This document shows, piece after piece, positions 57,331-64,000 of a stretch of 64,000 bases of DNA; the first letter of the stretch is position 1; each line of letters starts with the position of its first letter. A model generated the notes under the pieces. That model saw nothing but the letters and a program-made list of their open reading frames with translations. It was not told where the DNA came from and ran no database searches. Source of the DNA: UBA3839 sp963627995 (lineage in GTDB: Bacteria; Bacteroidota; Bacteroidia; Bacteroidales; Bacteroidaceae); contig CAVGCV010000007.1 in NCBI GenBank assembly GCA_963627995.1, positions 1 to 64,000 of the forward strand, in the 5' to 3' direction. The position numbers were made by a program, and so were the translations under genes.

Positions 57331-60180
57331 CTACTTGAGCGGCGTGGACATGCCCACTTCGATGTGGTTGCCGCTGCGGAAGACAGTCCTTGCCATTTGC
57401 TGGATGTCGGCCGCTGAGATTTCATCGACAAGGCGGTCGTAGTCCGTCACGTTGTCCTGGCCCTCGCGTGCCAAGTTCACCATCGCGCTGAGCCAGTAGC
57501 CGTTGTTCTTGAGTGCCTCGACGTGCTGGCGGTGCATGTATTCTTTCACCTTCTGCAGGTTCTCGGCTTTCGGGCCGTTGTCGCACATGTCGTCGATGCC
57601 CTTGTAGATGACCTCGGTCATGCGCTCGCGCTTCTCCGGGGCGGTTTGGAGCGTGATTTGGAACGACACGAGCTCCTCGGGATAGTTGCTGACAGCGCCA
57701 TTGACCGGCACGCCGTATGCGCCGCCCTCGTCCTCGCGCACCGTCTCGGTGTAGAGCATGGTCATCAGCTGCTCGAGCATGCTGGTGGTGAGGTCCACGC
57801 GGAGCGTCTCTTTCACAGGCGCGTGGTAGACGAAGATGGAGACCGAGCTGGGCGTTTGCAGTTCCTTCTCGAAATAGTTCTTCACCTCGCCCTTGGCGAT
57901 GCGCTCGTCGATGACATTGGCTTCTTCCTCGCCCTTGAGGACGGGCAGTGAGCCGAGGTACTTCTGGAAGAGGGGCAGGGCGGTGTCGAGGTCGATGTCG
58001 CCGATGAAGAAGAACTCGAAGTCGTTGCCGTCGGCGAAACGCTCCTTGTAGAGCTGGATGAGGCGGTCGTAGTCGATGCGGTCGATGTCGGCCTTGCGCC
58101 AGCGGACGGAGCGCACGTTGTTGTCATACAGCACGCGGCTGGCGGTGTCCTTGAGCGCCGTGAAAGGATTCAGGTCCTCGTTCTCGATGTTGGCCTTCCA
58201 GCGCTCGATGTACGACTTGAAGGCGGCGTCGTCGCGGCGCGGCGACGTGAAGCAGAGGTAGGTGAGCTGGAGCATGGTCTCCAGGTCCTTGGTGACGCAG
58301 TTGCCCGATACGCCCTCGACACGGTTGCCGATGAAGGGCGAGGCGGACGCTTGGATGCCGGCCAGCTTCTTGTTGAGGTCGCTCTTCGAGAAGTTGCCCC
58401 ACCCGCCGACGGTGACGAGGCCGATGTTGGCCGTGTTGTGGTATTCGGAGTTGGGATAGAGCGAGTTCCCGCCCCAGCTCGGCGCTTCCATCTGGATGAC
58501 ATTGGGCGTGAAGTCGGTCTTCTTCACGTGAATCTTGACGCCGTTCTTGAGCGTGACGAGTTTCGCGCCGAAAGCGTCGTCCGTGATGCTCTTCACCTTG
58601 CAGCCCTTGAGCGGCGTGGTGATGAGGGGCTCGTTGTTCACCTCCTCCCGGTAGGGCTCGATGGTCTCGGCCTCAATCTTGTGGAGGATGCCGAGCAGCT
58701 CGTCCTTTGTCGGCAGCGTCACGTCGTCTTTTTCGGGCGCGAACATCGTGATGACCACGTTCTTGCCGTCGGGATAGCTGCGCTTGTCGATGGAATGCGA
58801 CAGGTACTCGTTCACGGCCTCGAGCGGAATCTGATTGGCGATATCCTTCATGTTGGCGTGAATCCACTCGATGCCCGGCATGGGCTCGTTGTCGAGGAAG
58901 TTATTGACGCATTCGCTCACGTACTGGCTGGAGTACACCTTGTCGCGCTGGGCATACTGGTTGTCCAGCTGCGAGAGGTACTCCTGCTTGCAGCGCTCGT
59001 ATTCTGCGGCGGTGAAGCCGTAGCGTGCGGCGCGCAGCATCTCGCGGTAGAGAGCGGAGAAAGCACGCTCGTGGTCGTTCTCCTTGAACACCACGCTGCC
59101 GGAAAACGCGTCCTTGGTCTTCGACACAAAGAACCTGCCTTTGCCCATGCTTGCGCTCATGAAAGGCGGGTTCTCCTTTTGCAGCATCTCCTGGATGCGC
59201 ATCCTGAACATCATGCTGACCATGCCCTCGATGTAGGACTGCGCATAGTAGGCGGCCGTGTTCTTTAGGTTCTCGGGGAACACGTCGCGCTTGAACATCA
59301 TGCTGATTACCGATTTCGTCTGCTCCTTGTCGCTCTGGACGCTGACGATGGGGCTTGGCGTGTCGGGCACGGGGTAGTACTCGCGAACGGCCCCGTTCTC
59401 CGCGGCCTTGATGTCCGAGAACACACTCTTGATCTTCTGCTCCATCCTGTCCACGTCGATGTCGCCGACCACGATGACGGCCTGCAGGTCGGGACGATAC
59501 CATTTCTTGTAGTAGGTGCGGAGTGCGTCGTAGGGGAAGTTCATCACGATGTCCATCGTGCCGATGGGCATGCGGTGGGCGTACTTCGAGCCGGGGTAGA
59601 TGTCGGGGAGCATCGCCTCGTACATGCGCTGGCTGGCGCTGCGGCGCACGCGCCACTCCTCGTTGATGACCCCGCGCTCCTTGTCAATCTCGTCGTCCTC
59701 GAGCAGCAGGTCGTGGCTCCAGTCGTGCAGGATGAGCAGGCAGGAGTCGAGCGCCGGCTCGCGGTCGGTCTTCACGTTGTCGATGTTGTAGACGGTCTCG
59801 TCGAACGACGTGTAGGCGTTGAGGTTCTCGCCGAACTTCACGCCGATGCTCTCCAGGTAGGTCTTGAGCTTGTTGCCCGGGAAGTGGGTCGTCCCGTTGA
59901 AGCACATGTGCTCCAGGAAGTGCGCCAGCCCGAGCTGGTCGTCCTCCTCCTGCATCGAGCCCACTTTCTGGGCGATGTAGAAGTAGGCGCGGTCTTCGGG
60001 CCATGCGTTGTGGCGGATGTAGTAGGTCAGCCCGTTGGGAAGCGTTCCTTTGCGTACGCTTGCGTCCAGCGGCAGCTGGGGAACGCTCTCGGCCAGCGTC
60101 ATCTCGTCGTCGATTTGGGCGGATGCCGGGATGCAGAGGCATAGCGAGGCGGCCGCAGTCAGTAGGTGCTTGAATTTCAT
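57331..60180 (-). CDS. M16 (insulinase) family zinc peptidase
   Basis: A 949-residue exported peptidase with signal peptide about residues 1-22 (ending PASAQ). The zinc site is HFLEH at residues 87-91 with a further Glu expected about 75 residues later (ERGVINEEWRVR). The two-chain-like fused layout (catalytic N-half, inactive C-half from about 490) is typical of pitrilysin-type enzymes such as those of Bacteroidetes. It likely degrades peptides in the periplasm. Lies 37 bp after nadB, likely co-transcribed. Ends 15 bp before the shared terminator. Confidence 0.92.
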   Translation of the reverse strand: MKFKHLLTAAASLCLCIPASAQIDDEMTLAESVPQLPLDASVRKGTLPNGLTYYIRHNAWPEDRAYFYIAQKVGSMQEEDDQLGLAHFLEHMCFNGTTHFPGNKLKTYLESIGVKFGENLNAYTSFDETVYNIDNVKTDREPALDSCLLILHDWSHDLLLEDDEIDKERGVINEEWRVRRSASQRMYEAMLPDIYPGSKYAHRMPIGTMDIVMNFPYDALRTYYKKWYRPDLQAVIVVGDIDVDRMEQKIKSVFSDIKAAENGAVREYYPVPDTPSPIVSVQSDKEQTKSVISMMFKRDVFPENLKNTAAYYAQSYIEGMVSMMFRMRIQEMLQKENPPFMSASMGKGRFFVSKTKDAFSGSVVFKENDHERAFSALYREMLRAARYGFTAAEYERCKQEYLSQLDNQYAQRDKVYSSQYVSECVNNFLDNEPMPGIEWIHANMKDIANQIPLEAVNEYLSHSIDKRSYPDGKNVVITMFAPEKDDVTLPTKDELLGILHKIEAETIEPYREEVNNEPLITTPLKGCKVKSITDDAFGAKLVTLKNGVKIHVKKTDFTPNVIQMEAPSWGGNSLYPNSEYHNTANIGLVTVGGWGNFSKSDLNKKLAGIQASASPFIGNRVEGVSGNCVTKDLETMLQLTYLCFTSPRRDDAAFKSYIERWKANIENEDLNPFTALKDTASRVLYDNNVRSVRWRKADIDRIDYDRLIQLYKERFADGNDFEFFFIGDIDLDTALPLFQKYLGSLPVLKGEEEANVIDERIAKGEVKNYFEKELQTPSSVSIFVYHAPVKETLRVDLTTSMLEQLMTMLYTETVREDEGGAYGVPVNGAVSNYPEELVSFQITLQTAPEKRERMTEVIYKGIDDMCDNGPKAENLQKVKEYMHRQHVEALKNNGYWLSAMVNLAREGQDNVTDYDRLVDEISAADIQQMARTVFRSGNHIEVGMSTPLK

Positions 60181-60217
60181 AAAAGGGTTGGTTGAATAGT
60201 GTTTCTCGTGAAGTGTG

Positions 60218-61831
60218 TCATGCCTTGAAGCGCTTGGCGTCCGGCTTCCCGTCGAGCGCGTGCTTTGCGTAGTCCACCGTGAAGTGCAGCCCGCGGCTCT
60301 CCTTGCGCTCCAGCGCGTGGCGCGTGATGAGATAGCCCACGTTGATCATGTTGCGCAGCTCGCAGATGTCTTTCGTCGCCTTGACGCGCTTGAAGAGGTC
60401 TTCGGTCTCCTCGTAAAGGAGGTCAAGACGCTCCCACGCGCGGCGCAGCCGCAGGTCGCTCCGCACGATGCCCACATAGGTGGACATGATTTGCCCGACC
60501 TCTCTCATGTCCTGCGAGATGAGCACTTTCTCTTCGTTCGACATCGTCCCCTCGTCGTTCCATTGCGGCACGCGCTCGTTGAAGTCGTAGTCGCCGATCA
60601 CGCTCAGCGAGTGCTGTGCCGCCGCGTCGGCATAGACGACGGCCTCGATGAGCGAGTTCGAGGCCAGGCGGTTGCCGCCGTGCAGTCCCGTGCAGGAGCA
60701 CTCGCCCACGGCGTAGAGCCGGCGGATGCTCGACTGCCCGTCGAGGTCCACCTTGATGCCGCCGCACATGTAGTGGGCGCAGGGTGCGACGGGGATGTAC
60801 TCCTTGGTGATGTCGATGCCGATGCTCAGGCACTTGGCGTGGATGTTGGGGAAATGGAACTTCGTCTCCGCGGGGTCTTTGTGCGTCACGTCCAGGCACA
60901 CGTGGTCCAGTCCGTGAATCTTCATCTCCTTGTCGATGGCGCGTGCCACGATGTCGCGCGGCGCGAGGCTCAGGCGCTCGTCGTACTTGTGCATGAACTC
61001 CTCGCCGTCGGGCAGGCGCAGGATGCCTCCGTAGCCGCGCATCGCCTCGGTGATGAGGTAGGCGGGATGCGTCTCGCCCGGGTGGAACAGCGCCGTGGGG
61101 TGGAACTGCACGAACTCCATGTCCTTCACCTTCCCCTTGGCGCGATAGACCATGGCGATGCCGTCGCCCGTCGCGATGTTCGGGTTGGTGGTCGTGGCAT
61201 AGACGGCGCCCGTGCCGCCCGTGGCCATCAGCGTCACTTTCGACAGGTAGGTGTCGATTTTCCCCGTCTTCGGGTTGAGGACGTATGCGCCGTAGCACTC
61301 GATGTCGGGCGTGCGGCGCGTGACGCGGACGCCCAGGTGGTGCTGCGTGATGATTTCGACGGCAAAGTGGTTCTCCAGCACCTCGATGTCGGGGTTGCCG
61401 CGAACGGCGGCCATCAGCCCGCGCTGGATTTCCGCGCCCGTGTCGTCGGCATGGTGCAGGATGCGGAACTCCGAGTGCCCGCCCTCGCGGTGGAGGTCGA
61501 AGCCGCCCCCGTCGTTCCGGTCGAACTCGACGCCCCAGCCGACGAGCTCTTGAATCTGCGCCGGCGCGCGGCGCACCACCTGCTCCACGGCGTCGCGGTC
61601 GCTGATCCAGTCGCCCGCAATCATCGTGTCCTCGATGTGCTTCTCGAAGTTGTCCACGAGCAGGTTCGTGACGGAGGCGATGCCCCCCTGCGCCTTGGTC
61701 GTGTTCGCCTCCTCGAGCGTCGTCTTGCAGATGATGGCAATCTTGCCTTTCTTGGCCCTCGCCACTTTCAGCGCGTAGCTCATGCCGGCCACGCCCGCAC
61801 CGATGACAAGGAAGTCGAATTTGCGTATCAT
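60218..61831 (-). CDS. nadB: L-aspartate oxidase
   Basis: FAD enzyme that oxidises aspartate to iminoaspartate, the first step of de novo NAD synthesis. At 537 residues it has the family length. N-terminal FAD fingerprint FDFLVIGAGVAGMSYALKVA, substrate region HREGGHSEFRILHHADDTG, second FAD block LMATGGTGAVYATTTNP, and the C-terminal GECSCTGLHGGNRLASNSLIEAVVYA. ATG 61831 is preferred: the frame extends 59 codons upstream but those residues show no family likeness. The usual partners nadA and nadC are not adjacent. Its promoter (61861) is divergent from the PH-domain gene. Confidence 0.94.
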   Translation of the reverse strand: MIRKFDFLVIGAGVAGMSYALKVARAKKGKIAIICKTTLEEANTTKAQGGIASVTNLLVDNFEKHIEDTMIAGDWISDRDAVEQVVRRAPAQIQELVGWGVEFDRNDGGGFDLHREGGHSEFRILHHADDTGAEIQRGLMAAVRGNPDIEVLENHFAVEIITQHHLGVRVTRRTPDIECYGAYVLNPKTGKIDTYLSKVTLMATGGTGAVYATTTNPNIATGDGIAMVYRAKGKVKDMEFVQFHPTALFHPGETHPAYLITEAMRGYGGILRLPDGEEFMHKYDERLSLAPRDIVARAIDKEMKIHGLDHVCLDVTHKDPAETKFHFPNIHAKCLSIGIDITKEYIPVAPCAHYMCGGIKVDLDGQSSIRRLYAVGECSCTGLHGGNRLASNSLIEAVVYADAAAQHSLSVIGDYDFNERVPQWNDEGTMSNEEKVLISQDMREVGQIMSTYVGIVRSDLRLRRAWERLDLLYEETEDLFKRVKATKDICELRNMINVGYLITRHALERKESRGLHFTVDYAKHALDGKPDAKRFKA

Positions 61832-61860
61832 GGGATGGTTTCGGTTATACAACAAATATG

Positions 61861-61868
61861 CAAAAGTA
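61861..61868 (-). promoter_or_regulatory. -7 box (minus strand) for nadB
   Basis: On the minus strand this reads TACTTTTG, matching the -7 consensus, 30 nt before the nadB ATG. Confidence 0.6.
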
Positions 61869-61920
61869 TGAAAAACCAAGGATAAAGCGAGTTCTCCGCA
61901 GTCTTTTTTCCTTTTTTTCG

Positions 61921-61928
61921 TATTTTTG
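61921..61928 (+). promoter_or_regulatory. -7 box for the PH-domain/dacB pair
   Basis: TATTTTTG matches the -7 consensus, about 47 nt before ATG 61975. Divergent from the nadB promoter. Confidence 0.6.
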
Positions 61929-61974
61929 TACGCAGTTTGCGCCGTTTTCCGCGCAGCAAGAAACCAATCGCACC

Positions 61975-62367
61975 ATGCAACGAGTCTTTCATGCGAAGAT
62001 ACAGCCACAGAGCTGGCTGCTCGTGGCGGCCATGCTGGGCGTGGCCGTCTACTTCATGTGGAACAGGCAGCCCGTGCTCATCGCCGCCTCGCTCCTGCTC
62101 ATCGTCCTGATTGTCGAGCGGATGACACACACGTGCTACACCGTGGCCGACGGCAACCTCGTCATCCACGCCGGCCGCTTCGCCCGCGACAGGACAATCC
62201 CCATCGCCGACATCGAGACCATCGAGCGCATCCACGGGCTGCGCGTCTTCGGCAAGAGCCTCCACTCGTTCCTGCTCATCCGCCACTCGGGCGGACGGCA
62301 GACAGCCGTCGTGCCGCAGAACGACGAGGACTTTGTCCGTACCATCGAAAAACATCGCAAGCAATGA
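61975..62367 (+). CDS. PH domain-containing membrane protein
   Basis: A 130-residue protein with two hydrophobic segments (about residues 14-29 and 33-48) and a C-terminal bacterial PH-like domain (about 55-130: YTVADGNLVIHAGRFARDRTIPIADIETIERIHGLRVFGKSLHSFLLI). Such bPH domains are common short membrane proteins of unknown role in Bacteroidales. The stop overlaps the next ATG (ATGA), so it is coupled to the carboxypeptidase gene. ATG 61975 lies downstream of the -7 box. Confidence 0.82.
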   Translation: MQRVFHAKIQPQSWLLVAAMLGVAVYFMWNRQPVLIAASLLLIVLIVERMTHTCYTVADGNLVIHAGRFARDRTIPIADIETIERIHGLRVFGKSLHSFLLIRHSGGRQTAVVPQNDEDFVRTIEKHRKQ

Positions 62368-63686
62368 AACGCCTCCTCTTCCTTCTGTCGGCGCTCTGCT
62401 GCGGCACAGGCGGCTCCGCCCAAACGGCCGACACGGACGCCGCATGGGCCACGCAGCTGCGCCAGCGGCTCGCGCCCCTCGTGCGCGAGGCCGACAGCGC
62501 CCCCTACCACACGGGCATCTGCGTCTACGACCTCACCGCCGACTCGCTCCTCTTCGGCTACAACCAGCAGAAAGTCATGCGGCCGGCCTCCACCCAGAAA
62601 GTCCTGACCGCTGTCAGCGCGCTCCTCCTGCTCGGCAAGAACCACACCTACCGGACGCGCGCCTACACCGACGGCCCAGTCACCACCGACACCCTCCGCC
62701 TCGCCGTCGCCTCGGGCACGCCCGATTCGATGACAGTCGACACGCAAACCGTCTATCGCCGAACCCTTCAGGGCAACCTCTATGTGCGCGGCGGCTTCGA
62801 CCCCGCCTTCTCCCTTGCCGACCTGCGCGACATCGCCCTCTCCGTCCGCCGGCAGGGCATCGACAGCATCGCCGGGCGCATCGTGGCCGACGTCAGCATG
62901 ACGGACACGGCGCGCCTCGGCAACGGATGGTGCTGGGACGATGTGCCGTCCGAGGGAATCCCCTACCTCTCGCCCCTGCTGGTCAACGGGGGGAAGCCCG
63001 TCGAGGGACGCGGCAAGAAGTGCCTCCCCAACCCCGAGCGGCACTTTGTGGAGACACTGGCGTGGGAAATCCGCCAGCAGGGCGTGGGCGTCCGCCCCTT
63101 CTGCACCGACGTGACGAGCCATGACCCCCGCACGCCCGAATGCACGGACATCTACACGCGCACGCGCACCGTCGAGCAGATGCTGCCGCAGATGATGAAA
63201 GAGAGCGACAACCTCTACGCCGAGTCCATGTTCTACCTGCTCGCGGCGCAGGAGCGACGGCAGAACGCCACGTGGAAAGACGGCGCGCGGCAGGTGGAGC
63301 GCATGCTCGCAAGGGCCGGCGCGGGCACGTCGGACGCGAAGGTGGCCGACGGAAGCGGCGTCTCGCTCTACAACTACGTGAGCCCACAGGTCGAAGTCTC
63401 CGTGCTGCGCCTGGCCTACCGCGACGGCGGCGCGTTCCCCGCCCTCTACCACGCGATGCCCATCGCCGGCATCGACGGCACCCTGGAGCGGCGGATGCCG
63501 GCCGGGCCGGCGCACAACAACGTCCGCGCCAAGACGGGCACCGTCACCGGGGTCAGCTGCCTGGCCGGCTACGTCCGCGCCTCCAACGGCCACCTGCTCG
63601 CGTTCTCCATCATGAACAACGGCGTGCTGAAATCCGCCACGGGGCGCGATTTCCAGGACCGCGTTTGCCAAGAGCTGGCCCGCTGA
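62364..63686 (+). CDS. dacB: D-alanyl-D-alanine carboxypeptidase/endopeptidase (PBP4 family)
   Basis: S13-family low-molecular-weight penicillin-binding protein that trims or cleaves peptidoglycan cross-links in the periplasm. At 440 residues, signal peptide about 1-20, active-site Ser is S76 with K79 in ASTQK, the SxN motif appears as SDN (ESDNLYAESM), and the KTG motif is AKTGTVTG. A central inserted domain between SxxK and SxN is as expected for S13 (family length 450-500). Overlaps the PH-domain gene by 4 bp. Confidence 0.93.
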   Translation: MKRLLFLLSALCCGTGGSAQTADTDAAWATQLRQRLAPLVREADSAPYHTGICVYDLTADSLLFGYNQQKVMRPASTQKVLTAVSALLLLGKNHTYRTRAYTDGPVTTDTLRLAVASGTPDSMTVDTQTVYRRTLQGNLYVRGGFDPAFSLADLRDIALSVRRQGIDSIAGRIVADVSMTDTARLGNGWCWDDVPSEGIPYLSPLLVNGGKPVEGRGKKCLPNPERHFVETLAWEIRQQGVGVRPFCTDVTSHDPRTPECTDIYTRTRTVEQMLPQMMKESDNLYAESMFYLLAAQERRQNATWKDGARQVERMLARAGAGTSDAKVADGSGVSLYNYVSPQVEVSVLRLAYRDGGAFPALYHAMPIAGIDGTLERRMPAGPAHNNVRAKTGTVTGVSCLAGYVRASNGHLLAFSIMNNGVLKSATGRDFQDRVCQELAR

Positions 63687-63734
63687 CCCGCTCCTCGCGC
63701 AGGAGCGGGCCGGCGGGCCAGCCTTCCTTTTTTT
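63687..63734 (+). terminator. Terminator after dacB
   Basis: A perfect 9-bp stem (63687-63695 with 63701-63709, CGCGC loop) followed after about 16 nt by a T-run (about 63727-63734). The gap between stem and T-run weakens the call. Confidence 0.6.
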
Positions 63735-63761
63735 CCACCGACACGTCTTTCCCGGCGCGTC

Positions 63762-64000
63762 TCACTCCGTCCGCAGCGTCCGCATGGCGTTGAGGACGGC
63801 GAGCACCGTCACGCCCACGTCGGCGAACACGGCCATCCACATGGTCGCCAGCCCGAATGCCGCGAGCAGCAGCACGAGCAGCTTGACGGCGATGGCGAAC
63901 GCCACGTTCTGCGACGCGATGCCCAGCGTGCGGCGCGCGATGCCGACGGCCGTCGCCATCTTCGACGGCTTGTCGTCCATCAGCACGATGTCCGCCGCCT
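63762..64000 (-). CDS. C-terminus of a heavy-metal P1B-type ATPase, cut by the window end
   Basis: The last about 79 residues of a P-type ATPase: AADIVLMDDKPSKMATAVGIARRTL (the conserved hinge after the GDGxNDxPAL motif, here outside the window), then TM segments VAFAIAVKLLVLLLAAFGLATMWMAVFADVGVTVLAVLNAMRTL. This ending fits Cd/Zn/Pb-type (CadA/ZntA-like) exporters. The N-terminal metal-binding and phosphorylation domains are not in the window. Convergent with dacB. Confidence 0.82.
   Translation of the reverse strand, partial: AADIVLMDDKPSKMATAVGIARRTLGIASQNVAFAIAVKLLVLLLAAFGLATMWMAVFADVGVTVLAVLNAMRTLRTE

Noticed and set aside
61895..61910. Single TCCGCAGT box followed by a T-run near the nadB/PH-domain promoters
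   Set aside because: It resembles the right end of the repeat element, but there is no box 22 bp upstream. Could be a remnant or chance.

Overview
This window is chromosomal DNA of a Bacteroidales bacterium, most likely a GC-rich member of or near the Prevotellaceae; the genus cannot be fixed from sequence alone. Support: a SusC/SusD pair, a MurF-alanine racemase fusion, a uppS-bamA-ompH-ompH cluster, GSCFA, DUF6089 and DUF6242 proteins, lipoprotein signals, and repeated TAnnTTTG-type -7 boxes of the Bacteroidetes sigma factor. I saw no tRNA, rRNA, CRISPR array or intact mobile element.

Layout. 1-5782: AT-rich surface-polysaccharide operon (NAD-dependent epimerase cut by the window edge, O-antigen polymerase-like protein, flippase, pyruvyl transferase, glycosyltransferase), with two apparent frameshifts; its composition differs sharply from the GC-rich remainder, which suggests horizontal acquisition. 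6058-13153: large GH31 glycosidase, small membrane protein, KduI, MetA-type homoserine acyltransferase. 13150-23382: U32 peptidase, zinc-ribbon membrane protein, then an apparent operon ilvE-DUF975-trmB-(receiver/ATP-grasp fusion)-HAD phosphatase-comF closed by a perfect hairpin terminator. 23517-31613: EamA transporter, then a SusC-SusD-lipoprotein operon. 31907-35388: GSCFA protein overlapping murF-alr. 35435-44242 (minus strand): envelope biogenesis cluster (70-aa protein, two OmpH/Skp, BamA, UppS, DUF6089, DUF6242), ribD, HU-like protein. 44847-51441: fhs facing speA-aroK-topA. 51442-52689: intergenic region with a wrecked restriction-modification gene. 52690-56555: GH28-like beta-helix protein plus heparinase II/III-like lyase operon. 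56644-64000: sugar acetyltransferase, M16 peptidase and nadB (minus), PH-domain protein and dacB, then the C-terminus of a P-type ATPase.

Together the genes cover envelope construction (BamA, OmpH, UppS, MurF-Alr, DacB), glycan capture and breakdown (SusCD, GH31, GH28-like, polysaccharide lyase, KduI) and core metabolism (ilvE, metA, ribD, fhs, nadB, aroK, speA).

The most unusual signal is a dispersed intergenic element of about 105-115 bp, present in five copies (5782, 24506, 31742, 44630, 51721). Each copy carries five palindromic 8-bp boxes (consensus TCYGCRGA); the three central boxes are spaced exactly 22 bp apart in all copies, separated by 14-nt A-run/T-run spacers, and the outer boxes lie 22-24 bp away. 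I do not recognise it as a described repeat family.
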